Below, piece by piece: positions 1 through 4,631 of a DNA stretch of 8,775 bases. A model generated the notes under the pieces. That model did not search any database and was not told the origin of the DNA. It saw only the letters and a list, made by a program, of their open reading frames with translations. Source of the DNA: an uncultured Oscillospiraceae bacterium (GTDB taxonomy: Bacteria > Bacillota > Clostridia > Oscillospirales > Ruminococcaceae); contig CATNEU010000041.1 in NCBI GenBank assembly GCA_950097605.1, positions 1-8,775 on the forward strand, in the 5' to 3' direction. A program made the position numbers and the translations under genes. Within the stretch, counting starts at the first letter, position 1, and every line of letters begins with the position of its first letter.

Positions 1-46
1 CGACGGGCCCATCCTTTTTCGTGAAGAAAAAGGATGCAAAAATTCA

Positions 47-164
47 GTTAAGGGGTGCCGCTTACTTCCTCCAATTGACGTAACGCCGTATTCGGATGAG
101 CAAAGGGCAACAGAACAGAGGTCGCAGGAAGTGCGATGTTGGGTCGGAAGACGCGCCCCTTAAC
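47..164 (-). repeat. Stem-loop module 1L of the repeat element
   Basis: The base is a perfect 9-bp stem, GTTAAGGGG (47-55) with CCCCTTAAC (156-164), extended by CTTCC (65-69) with GGAAG (146-150). On the minus strand it carries the interior motif shared by all four modules: a TGCGACC box, then TTGCCCTTTGC, then TACGGC, then TCAATTGGAG just before the closing stem (plus-strand 69-78 and 100-110). A TCGCA/TGCGA mini-hairpin with a 5-nt loop lies inside. Confidence 0.75.
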
Positions 165-297
165 AATCCCCAGCCGTACCCAAGCGGGGGGTACTTTGAA
201 ATGAGTTCTCTGCAAGGGAGGGGCTGATTTTTGCATTTCCCCTCTTTTGTATGGAGCCTATTTCTATCGGTTTAACTTCCCTTCTGGAACAGGGATC

Positions 298-414
298 GTT
301 AAGGGGGCAGGCCCGCGACCCAGTACAAACATTCCGCGACCGTTGCGCCCTCGCCCTTTGCCGCGCTGTGTACGGCGTGCATTCAAATGGAGCGGAGCCG
401 TTAGCCCTCTTGAC
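298..414 (+). repeat. Stem-loop module 1R of the repeat element
   Basis: This is the same module as 47-164 but in the opposite orientation. The base stem is AAGGGGGC (301-308) with GCCCTCTT (404-411), including one G-T pair. It is extended by GGC (310-312) with GCC (397-399) and CCGC (313-316) with GCGG (392-395). The interior motif reads GCGACC, TCGCCCTTTGCC (351-362), TACGGC and TCAAATGGAG (383-392). The inner stem sequence differs from modules 1L and 2R but stays paired. Confidence 0.75.
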
Positions 415-473
415 TGAGTTTTTGCATCCTTTTTTCTCACAAAAAAGGATGGGCCGGTCGCGGCCTGAGCGAC

Positions 474-531
474 AAATGAAAAGATAGATATATCTATAGG
501 TTAAGGAAAATAAAGCAAAAAGGATGGGCCC
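474..531. repeat. AT-rich outer flank of copy 1 plus a fragment of another element end
   Basis: Read on the minus strand, this segment starts with a CTTAACCTATA-type block, followed by a TATCTA and CTTTTC block leading into the GTCGCTC end of copy 1. The same order of blocks is seen left of copy 2 (3958-3992) and, more diverged, right of copy 2 on the minus strand. At 516-530 the bases CAAAAAGGATGGGCC repeat the element's terminal hairpin half, so a second, partial element end sits about 70-75 bp outside the first. Confidence 0.6.
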
Positions 532-538
532 TAACTAC

Positions 539-592
539 CTGTCAACTGTTATCCAACATTTATAAGGATAAATGTTGGATAACAGTTGACAG
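539..592. repeat. Perfect 24-bp inverted repeat with 6-nt loop
   Basis: Positions 539-562 are an exact reverse complement of 569-592, with TAAGGA between them. The outer bases are TGTCAAC...GTTGACA once the first and last base are set aside. No T-run follows on either strand, so it is not a typical intrinsic terminator. The TG...CA boundaries and sequence style recall ends of some insertion sequences (IS21-type ends begin TG and end CA), so it may be a relic of two abutted IS ends or a very small mobile palindrome; that is inference. Its right arm contains the TTGACA used here as the -35 box of the his promoter. Confidence 0.85.
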
Positions 593-615
593 CAAACAAG
601 ATCATGTGATACTAT
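586..615 (+). promoter_or_regulatory. Predicted sigma-A promoter of hisZGD
   Basis: A consensus -35 TTGACA (586-591) is followed after 18 bp by TACTAT (610-615), with an extended -10 TG at 607-608. Transcription would start near 621-623, giving a leader of about 55 nt before hisZ. The -35 box lies inside the right arm of the perfect inverted repeat. A shifted -10 reading, TATAGT at 613-618, has a less favourable 21-bp spacer. Confidence 0.7.
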
Positions 616-619
616 AGTA
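610..619. promoter_or_regulatory. Palindrome TACTATAGTA over the -10 box, candidate operator
   Basis: The 10-bp sequence is an exact palindrome that covers the predicted -10 element, a position where a bound repressor would block RNA polymerase. TrpR-superfamily regulators of the YerC/HisR type have been proposed to control histidine genes in Firmicutes, and TrpR itself binds ACTAGT-type half-sites, which this loosely resembles. The link to such a regulator is inference, and no regulator gene is in the window. Confidence 0.4.
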
Positions 620-663
620 GCATGTTAGCGAACTAAAGCGATAGCAGATAAAACAAAGAAACC

Positions 664-668
664 AGGGG
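664..668 (+). promoter_or_regulatory. Ribosome binding site that fixes the hisZ TTG start
   Basis: AGGGG ends 8 nt before the TTG at 677. The nearby ATG at 669 is in another frame, lies directly against this site, and stops after three codons at 678-680. The TTG is therefore the supported start. Confidence 0.7.
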
Positions 669-676
669 ATGATTGT

Positions 677-1900
677 TTGAAACGATATGACAGAATCACG
701 CCGGAGGGCACCCGCGACCGGTTGTTTGAGGAGTGCTACGCCGCGCGCAGGGCGGAGGAGCAGTTGCGCCAGGTGTTTATGAACCGCGGCTACGAGGAGG
801 TGTTCACCCCGACGCTCGAATTCTACGATGTGTTCGCCAAAAACTCCAGCTATTTCCCGCAGGAGACCATGTATAAGCTATCGGACGGAAACGGCCGCCT
901 GCTGGTGCTGCGGCCCGACGCGACCACGCCGATTGCGCGCCTGGTGGCGACCCGCCTGCAGGACGAACCACTGCCGATCCGCCTGTGCTACCACCGCAGC
1001 GTGTTCCGCGCCGACAAGGTGATGTCCGGCCGCAGCGACGAGCTGATCCAGAGCGGCGTCGAGCTGATCGGCGCGCCGTCCGTCCGGGCGGACATCGAGG
1101 TGATGGCCACGGCGGTCGAGGCGCTCGCCAAATGCGGCATCACGAATTTTCGGTTTGAAATTGGGCATGTCGGCTTTTTCAACCATTTGATCTCCAAAAT
1201 ACAGGCGGACGACGCTGTGAAAGAGGACATCCGCACCTACATAGAGTCTAAAAACTACGCCGCGCTGGGCGATTTGCTGGATACCGTCGGCCCGTCGGAC
1301 GCGGCGCGCGCGCTGCGGCTGCTGCCCCGGTTGTTCGGCGGGGCGGGCGTAATCGACGAGGCCGCCAAGCTGTTCGACGACGAGGAGACCGCCGGTATCC
1401 TCGCAACGCTAAACGAGGTATACGGCCAGCTCTCCCAGATGGGATATGGCGGCAACATCATTCTGGATCTTGGTCTCGTCAATAAAAACGAGTATTACAC
1501 CGGCATCGTGTTCCGCGGCTATATCGAAGGCTCGGGCGACGCGGTGCTCTCCGGCGGACGATACGACACGCTGCTCGGGGAGTTCGGCGCGCCGGCCCCG
1601 GCGGTTGGCTTCGGTGTGAACACCGACGCGGTCGCCCAGAGCATTTTAAACACGGGCGCCGTCCGCCGCAATATACCGGATATCCTCGTATTTGCACTTG
1701 ACGGCTATGAGATGAAGGCGTTTAACCACAGCCAGCAGTTGATCGAGCAGGGAAACGTTGTGGAGAGCTATCCGCTGGACGGGCGCGAAAACGCGCTGCT
1801 CTATGCCAAACGGCGGGGCATCCGCCGGCTGGACGTGGTCGGCCCGACCACCGAGCTGATCGACGTGTCGGACTTTGACGGAAGGGGGGCGGCAAAATGA
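677..1900 (+). CDS. hisZ: ATP phosphoribosyltransferase regulatory subunit HisZ
   Basis: HisZ is a catalytically dead relative of histidyl-tRNA synthetase. It binds the short form of HisG and is needed for the first step of histidine synthesis (ATP + PRPP to PR-ATP), where it also carries feedback control by histidine. The 407-residue protein has the class II synthetase fold signatures: LRPDATTPIAR near 78-88, CYHRSVFRADK at 104-114 (motif 2 region), LVNKNEYYTGIVFRGY around 267-282 (the histidine-loop region), and SGGRYDTLLGEFG at 292-304 leading to the GFGV motif 3 region. Residues ~333-395 look like an abbreviated remnant of the HisRS anticodon-binding domain. The start is TTG with an AGGGG site 8 nt upstream. 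Its stop overlaps hisG by 4 bp (ATGA), implying translational coupling of the two subunits. A true HisRS is less likely because of this pairing and the shortened C-terminus. Confidence 0.93.
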   Translation: MKRYDRITPEGTRDRLFEECYAARRAEEQLRQVFMNRGYEEVFTPTLEFYDVFAKNSSYFPQETMYKLSDGNGRLLVLRPDATTPIARLVATRLQDEPLPIRLCYHRSVFRADKVMSGRSDELIQSGVELIGAPSVRADIEVMATAVEALAKCGITNFRFEIGHVGFFNHLISKIQADDAVKEDIRTYIESKNYAALGDLLDTVGPSDAARALRLLPRLFGGAGVIDEAAKLFDDEETAGILATLNEVYGQLSQMGYGGNIILDLGLVNKNEYYTGIVFRGYIEGSGDAVLSGGRYDTLLGEFGAPAPAVGFGVNTDAVAQSILNTGAVRRNIPDILVFALDGYEMKAFNHSQQLIEQGNVVESYPLDGRENALLYAKRRGIRRLDVVGPTTELIDVSDFDGRGAAK

Positions 1901-2547
1901 ACAGACCGCTTCGCATCGCGCTGACCAAAGGCAGATTGGAAAAGGACACCGTTGCGCTGTTTCAGCGCATCGGCTTCGACTGTTCCCAGCTCATCGACAA
2001 AGGCAGGCGGCTGATCCTCGAAATCCCGGATGCGGACCTCGAGGTGGTATTGGCAAAGGCCGCCGACGTCATTACCTACATCGAAAACGGCGTCTGCGAT
2101 ATCGGCGTCGTCGGCAAAGATACGATTATAGAGCAGGGCAAAACGTTTTATGAGGTCATGGACCTGGGCTTCGGCCGCTGCCGGTTTGCGCTGGCCGGGC
2201 CGAAGGGACAGACGTTTTATAAAGGCTACAACGTCAAACGCATCGCCACCAAGTATCCGAACGTGGCGCGCGGCTTTTTCGAGAGCAAGGGCATGGACGT
2301 GGACATTGTGAAAATCGAAGGCTCGGTGGAGCTGGCGCCGCTCATCGGCCTGGCGGACGCGATTGTGGATATCGTGGAAACCGGCGGCACGCTCCGGGAA
2401 AACGGGCTGGAGATCTATGACGAGATTGTGCCGATTTCGGCGCGGGTGATTGTGAACATTGCAAGCATGAAGATGAAAAAGGAGCGCATCGAGGCGCTGC
2501 TTGGAAAAATAGAGGCGGCAAAGGCGCAGAAAGGGGCAGAACAATGA
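1897..2547 (+). CDS. hisG: ATP phosphoribosyltransferase catalytic subunit, short form
   Basis: HisG catalyses the committed first step, joining the N1 of ATP to PRPP to give phosphoribosyl-ATP, in the cytoplasm. At 216 residues this is the short form, which lacks the ~80-residue C-terminal histidine-sensing domain of long HisG and works as a hetero-octamer with HisZ, encoded just upstream. Visible motifs are the N-terminal RIALTKGRLEKDT (6-18), NGVCDIGVVGKDTI (64-77) and the PRPP-binding loop DIVETGGTLRENGLE (158-172). The ATG at 1897 overlaps the hisZ stop, and AAGGGGGG at 1882-1889 sits 7 nt before it. The gene ends in another ATGA overlap with hisD. Length and motifs are as expected for the family, with nothing missing. 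Confidence 0.96.
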   Translation: MNRPLRIALTKGRLEKDTVALFQRIGFDCSQLIDKGRRLILEIPDADLEVVLAKAADVITYIENGVCDIGVVGKDTIIEQGKTFYEVMDLGFGRCRFALAGPKGQTFYKGYNVKRIATKYPNVARGFFESKGMDVDIVKIEGSVELAPLIGLADAIVDIVETGGTLRENGLEIYDEIVPISARVIVNIASMKMKKERIEALLGKIEAAKAQKGAEQ

Positions 2548-3830
2548 TTAGTGTGGTACAGGCGAACGGAACGGATGAGCTTGCGCTGTTGCAGCAGCTC
2601 CGCCAGCGCGCGCAGGAGGTGGACCAGCAGGTTACGGCAAGCGTCTGCGAGATTTTGAATACGGTGCAGGCCGAGGGGGATAAAGCGCTGTTTACCTATG
2701 GCGAGCGGTTCGACGGCTTTGCGGCCGACAGCCTGGAGGTCTCGCGCGAGGAAATCAACGAGGCGCTGACACGCGCGGACCCCGACTTTGTGTCCGCGCT
2801 GCTCAATGCGCAGGAAAATATAGCGGCGTTTCACGAGCGCCAGAAGCAGCAGAGCTTTATTGACGCCAAGGAAAACGGCGTGATTCTCGGCCAGCGCGTG
2901 CGTGGGCTGTCCCGCGTGGGCGTGTATGTGCCGGGCGGCACGGCGGCCTATCCGTCGTCGGTGCTGATGAACGTGGTGCCCGCGAAGATAGCGGGCGTGG
3001 GCGAGATCATCATGGTCACGCCGCCGGGCAAGGACGGACGCGCCAACCCGGATATTCTGACCGCCGCGGCGATAGCGGGCGTCGACCGGGTGTTTCTCGT
3101 CGGCGGCGCGCAGGCCGTCGCGGCGCTGGCCTATGGCACCGAGAGCGTGCCCAAGGTGGATAAAATCGTAGGCCCGGGCAACATCTATGTCGCGACCGCG
3201 AAAAAGCTGCTCTACGGCGTGGTGGATATCGACATGATTGCCGGTCCCAGCGAAATTCTGATTATGGCGGACGAATCGGCGGACCCCAGATATCTCGCGG
3301 CGGACCTCATGAGCCAGGCGGAGCACGACCGTCTTGCCTCCTCGATCCTGCTGACGACCAGTATGGAGCTTGCCGGACAGACCGTCAGGGAGCTGGAGCG
3401 CCAGATGCAAACGCTTTCCCGCCGGGAGATCATTGCGCAGTCGCTTGCCAACTATGGCGCGATCATTGTCTGTCCGACGCTGGATAAGATGGTGGAGCTT
3501 GCCAACGCGCTGGCCCCCGAGCACCTGGAGGTCATGGTGGAGGACCCGATGCGCCTGGTCGGACGGCTGGACAACGCGGGTTCGGTATTCCTGGGCAAAT
3601 TCTCTCCGGAACCGCTGGGGGACTACTATGCAGGCCCCAACCATGTGCTGCCGACCTCGGGCACCGCAAGGTTTTTCTCGCCGCTTTCGGTGGACAGCTT
3701 TGTCAAGCGCAGCAGCTTTATTTACTACACCGAGGACGCGCTCGCGCAAGCGAAAGACGACATTGTGCTGATTGCCGAGAAGGAGGGGCTGACCGCCCAC
3801 GCCAATTCGATCCAGGTGCGGTTTGCATAA
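2544..3830 (+). CDS. hisD: Histidinol dehydrogenase
   Basis: HisD carries out the last two steps of the pathway, oxidising L-histidinol through histidinal to L-histidine with two NAD+, using one zinc per active site. The 428-residue protein is full length and its catalytic residues line up almost number for number with the E. coli enzyme: Gln258 and His261 in LMSQAEHD, Glu326-His327 in APEHLEVM, Asp360 in LGDYYAGPNHVLPT, and His419 near the C-terminus. The NAD-binding stretch VGVYVPGGTAAYPSSVLMN (125-143) and the family signature region IDMIAGPSEILIMADE (229-244) are intact. Translation is coupled to hisG by the ATGA overlap, with AAGGGG at 2531-2536 as ribosome site. A small terminator overlaps its stop codon, so it closes the first block of the operon. 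An antisense open frame (2415-3899, minus) is a GC-rich shadow. Confidence 0.98.
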   Translation: MISVVQANGTDELALLQQLRQRAQEVDQQVTASVCEILNTVQAEGDKALFTYGERFDGFAADSLEVSREEINEALTRADPDFVSALLNAQENIAAFHERQKQQSFIDAKENGVILGQRVRGLSRVGVYVPGGTAAYPSSVLMNVVPAKIAGVGEIIMVTPPGKDGRANPDILTAAAIAGVDRVFLVGGAQAVAALAYGTESVPKVDKIVGPGNIYVATAKKLLYGVVDIDMIAGPSEILIMADESADPRYLAADLMSQAEHDRLASSILLTTSMELAGQTVRELERQMQTLSRREIIAQSLANYGAIIVCPTLDKMVELANALAPEHLEVMVEDPMRLVGRLDNAGSVFLGKFSPEPLGDYYAGPNHVLPTSGTARFFSPLSVDSFVKRSSFIYYTEDALAQAKDDIVLIAEKEGLTAHANSIQVRFA

Positions 3831-3849
3831 AAGGGGTATGCCCCTTTTT
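3829..3849 (+). terminator. Small intrinsic terminator after hisD
   Basis: AAAAGGGG (3829-3836), loop TATG, CCCCTTTT (3841-3848), then another T and G. The hairpin has 4 G-C and 4 A-T pairs and ends in a five-T run, which is a short and probably leaky terminator. It overlaps the TAA stop of hisD. If active, it uncouples hisC and later genes from the hisZ promoter. Confidence 0.55.
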
Positions 3850-3894
3850 GATCCTCTGTTTATATAGGTTGTCTTAGTTCTTTTAGGATATGGA

Positions 3895-3992
3895 TTCATC
3901 TATCTTTTTTTGACGTCGCGCAGGCCGCGACAGGGGAGTATTCTTTTTTGGTTTGTTCTTCTTAACCTATAAATTTATCTAGCCTTTCGTTC
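3895..3992. repeat. Partial element end plus AT-rich outer flank left of copy 2
   Basis: At 3915-3950 there is a solo, diverged copy of the element's outer end: GTCGCG (3915-3920) pairs with CGCGAC (3926-3931), followed by AGGGGAGTATTC and T6GG where the full element has CCGGCCCATCC and T5GG. The TCTATCTTT block before it also matches the flank seen before the true end. From 3958 to 3992 the CTTAACCTATA, TATCTA and CTTTC blocks match the right flank of copy 1 read on the other strand. The upstream part, 3850-3894, is AT-rich spacer with nothing recognised. Confidence 0.6.
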
Positions 3993-4058
3993 GTCGCTCA
4001 GGCCGCGACCGGCCCATCCTTTTTGGCGCAGCCCAAAAAGGATGCAAAAAGGCTGGCC

Positions 4059-4168
4059 AAGGGGGCTAACGGACTCCTCCAATTGACTCTGCGCCGTTTA
4101 TAGAATGGCAAAGGACGACGGCACAGTGGTCGCAGGAGGCTCTGTGAGGGTCGGAGCCCTGCCCCCTT
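4059..4168 (-). repeat. Stem-loop module 2L of the repeat element
   Basis: The base stem AAGGGGGC (4059-4066) with GCCCCCTT (4161-4168) is perfect, extended by GG (4071-4072) with CC (4157-4158) and CTCC (4074-4077) with GGAG (4153-4156). On the minus strand the shared interior reads TGCGACC, TCGTCCTTTGCC (plus 4107-4118), AACGGC and TCAATTGGAG (plus 4077-4086). Confidence 0.75.
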
Positions 4169-4302
4169 CGCGAACCCCGTTCCGGGACGGAAGCTAAACT
4201 GATGGAAAAAGGCTTGCTGCAAAAGAGGGGAACAAACCAATTGTCCCCTCCCGTGCAGAAGACTTTCTGAAAGTATCCCCACTTGGGTACGGCTGGGGGA
4301 TT

Positions 4303-4420
4303 GTTAAGGGGCGCGTCTTCCGACCCATCGTCGCACTTTTTGCGACCGCTGTTTCGTCGCCCTTTGCCTATCCGAATACGGCATGTAGTCAAATGGAGGA
4401 AGGTAGCGGCACCCCTTAAC
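4303..4420 (+). repeat. Stem-loop module 2R of the repeat element
   Basis: The base stem GTTAAGGGG (4303-4311) with CCCCTTAAC (4412-4420) is perfect, extended by CTTCC (4317-4321) with GGAAG (4398-4402). The inner hairpin GTCGCA-CTTTT-TGCGAC is followed by TCGCCCTTTGCC (4357-4368), TACGGC and TCAAATGGAG (4389-4398), the motif order shared with the other three modules. Confidence 0.75.
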
Positions 4421-4479
4421 CAGATTTTTGCATCCTTTTTGTCTGCCAAAAAGGATGGGCCGGTCGCGGCCCGAGCGAC

Positions 4480-4573
4480 AAACCAAAGATTAGATGGTAT
4501 ACCGGTTAAAAAGAACAAAATAAAAAGTTTTTATACCCATATGAAAACAGTGGTTCAAAAATAAAAAAACAAA
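4480..4573. other. AT-rich spacer: diverged right flank of copy 2, possible weak promoter
   Basis: Read on the minus strand, 4480-4525 gives TTTTGTTCTTTTTAACC, then TATA, TCTA and CTTTGG blocks before GTCGCTC, a diverged version of the flanks next to the other ends. On the plus strand a weak promoter can be drawn: GCGACA (4475-4480), 17 bp, TATACC (4498-4503) with TG upstream. It is not convincing alone. No gene is visible here. Confidence 0.35.
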
Positions 4574-4607
4574 AGCTGGATGCTTTTTTGAAAAAAAGCA
4601 TCCAGCT
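4574..4607 (-). terminator. Strong hairpin before hisC, terminator-like on the minus strand
   Basis: AGCTGGATGC (4574-4583) pairs with GCATCCAGCT (4598-4607), and the inner T6/A7 can extend the stem. On the plus strand it is followed by CAAAAACC, so it lacks a U-tract. On the minus strand it is followed by a tract of T broken by a single G, as in a strong intrinsic terminator. No minus-strand gene is visible, so it may block antisense transcription into the repeat or be another mobile palindrome. It ends 10 nt before the hisC ribosome site. Confidence 0.5.
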
Positions 4608-4617
4608 CAAAAACCAT

Positions 4618-4624
4618 GGGAGGG
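4618..4624 (+). promoter_or_regulatory. Ribosome binding site that fixes the hisC TTG start
   Basis: GGGAGGG ends 7 nt before the TTG at 4632. The only nearby ATG (4616) is in another frame and overlaps this site. Confidence 0.7.
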
Positions 4625-4631
4625 ACTTCAT

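Larger units (their letters stand above)
1..473 (+). repeat. Long structured repeat element, copy 1 (left end truncated by window)
   Basis: This stretch has no credible gene. It is an imperfect palindrome made of, in order, a terminal hairpin (CATCCTTTTT 10-19 with AAAAAGGATG 27-36), a large stem-loop (47-164), a central domain with three small hairpins, a second large stem-loop (298-414), a mirrored terminal hairpin (425-435 with 441-451), and an end hairpin GTCGC/GCGAC (457-461 with 469-473). Its reverse complement matches copy 2 at 3993-4479 along the whole length by eye, so the two copies lie in opposite orientations. Comparison with copy 2 suggests about 13 bp of the left end lie outside the window. 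Two short open frames cross it (48-236 minus, 251-487 plus) but neither resembles a protein. It could be a MITE-like mobile repeat, a structured RNA gene, or both. The family is not recognised. Confidence 0.8.
3993..4479 (-). repeat. Long structured repeat element, copy 2 (complete, 487 bp)
   Basis: Near-perfect terminal inverted repeats bound it: 3993-4026 matches the reverse complement of 4446-4479 with one mismatch. Each end holds two hairpins, GTCGC/GCGAC and CATCCTTTTT/AAAAAGGATG (4015-4026 with 4033-4044; 4431-4441 with 4447-4457). Inside lie two large stem-loop modules (4059-4168 and 4303-4420) flanking a central domain with TTCCG/CGGAA (4180-4184, 4188-4192), GAGGGG/CCCCTC (4225-4230, 4245-4250) and GTA(T)CCC/GGGTAC (4273-4280, 4285-4290). 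The reverse complement is colinear with copy 1. There is no transposase and no recognisable protein; open frames over it (minus 3998-4282 and 4066-4518, plus 4283-4564) are by-products of the palindrome. It sits between hisD and hisC, genes usually adjacent in this type of operon. Confidence 0.82.

Noticed and set aside
251..487. Short plus-strand open frame in copy 1, and the similar one at 4283-4564 in copy 2
   Set aside because: They lie in palindromic repeat DNA, the encoded peptides show no conservation beyond the DNA repeat, and stems covary at base rather than codon level.
1..531. CRISPR array
   Set aside because: Repeats are long, inverted and diverged with structured interiors; there are no short direct repeats with unique equal-length spacers.
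539..592. Perfect hairpin as an intrinsic terminator for an upstream gene
   Set aside because: No T-run follows on either strand, the stem is AT-rich, and its right arm is better explained as holding the -35 box.
622..636. Leader peptide with histidine codons for attenuation
   Set aside because: The only short frame encodes Met-Leu-Ala-Asn, has no His codons, and no terminator/antiterminator pair follows.
592..676. His T-box riboswitch in the hisZ leader
   Set aside because: The leader is only ~55 nt from the predicted transcription start and has no T-box sequence or specifier stem.
1801..2544. 247-residue minus-strand open frame opposite hisG
   Set aside because: Shadow of hisG; composition is typical of the complementary strand and there is no ribosome site or motif.
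2415..3899. 494-residue open frame on the minus strand across hisD
   Set aside because: It lies antisense to an unmistakable hisD, is rich in Arg, His and Gly as expected from GC-rich shadow frames, and matches no family I know.
4475..4503. Promoter for hisC (GCGACA, 17 bp, TATACC)
   Set aside because: Both boxes match consensus poorly and similar matches are expected by chance in AT-rich DNA; kept only as a weak note in the spacer entry.
3998..4518. Minus-strand open frames of 94 and 150 codons inside copy 2, possible transposase remnant
   Set aside because: No DDE, HUH or recombinase motif is visible, and they overlap hairpins and terminal inverted repeats.
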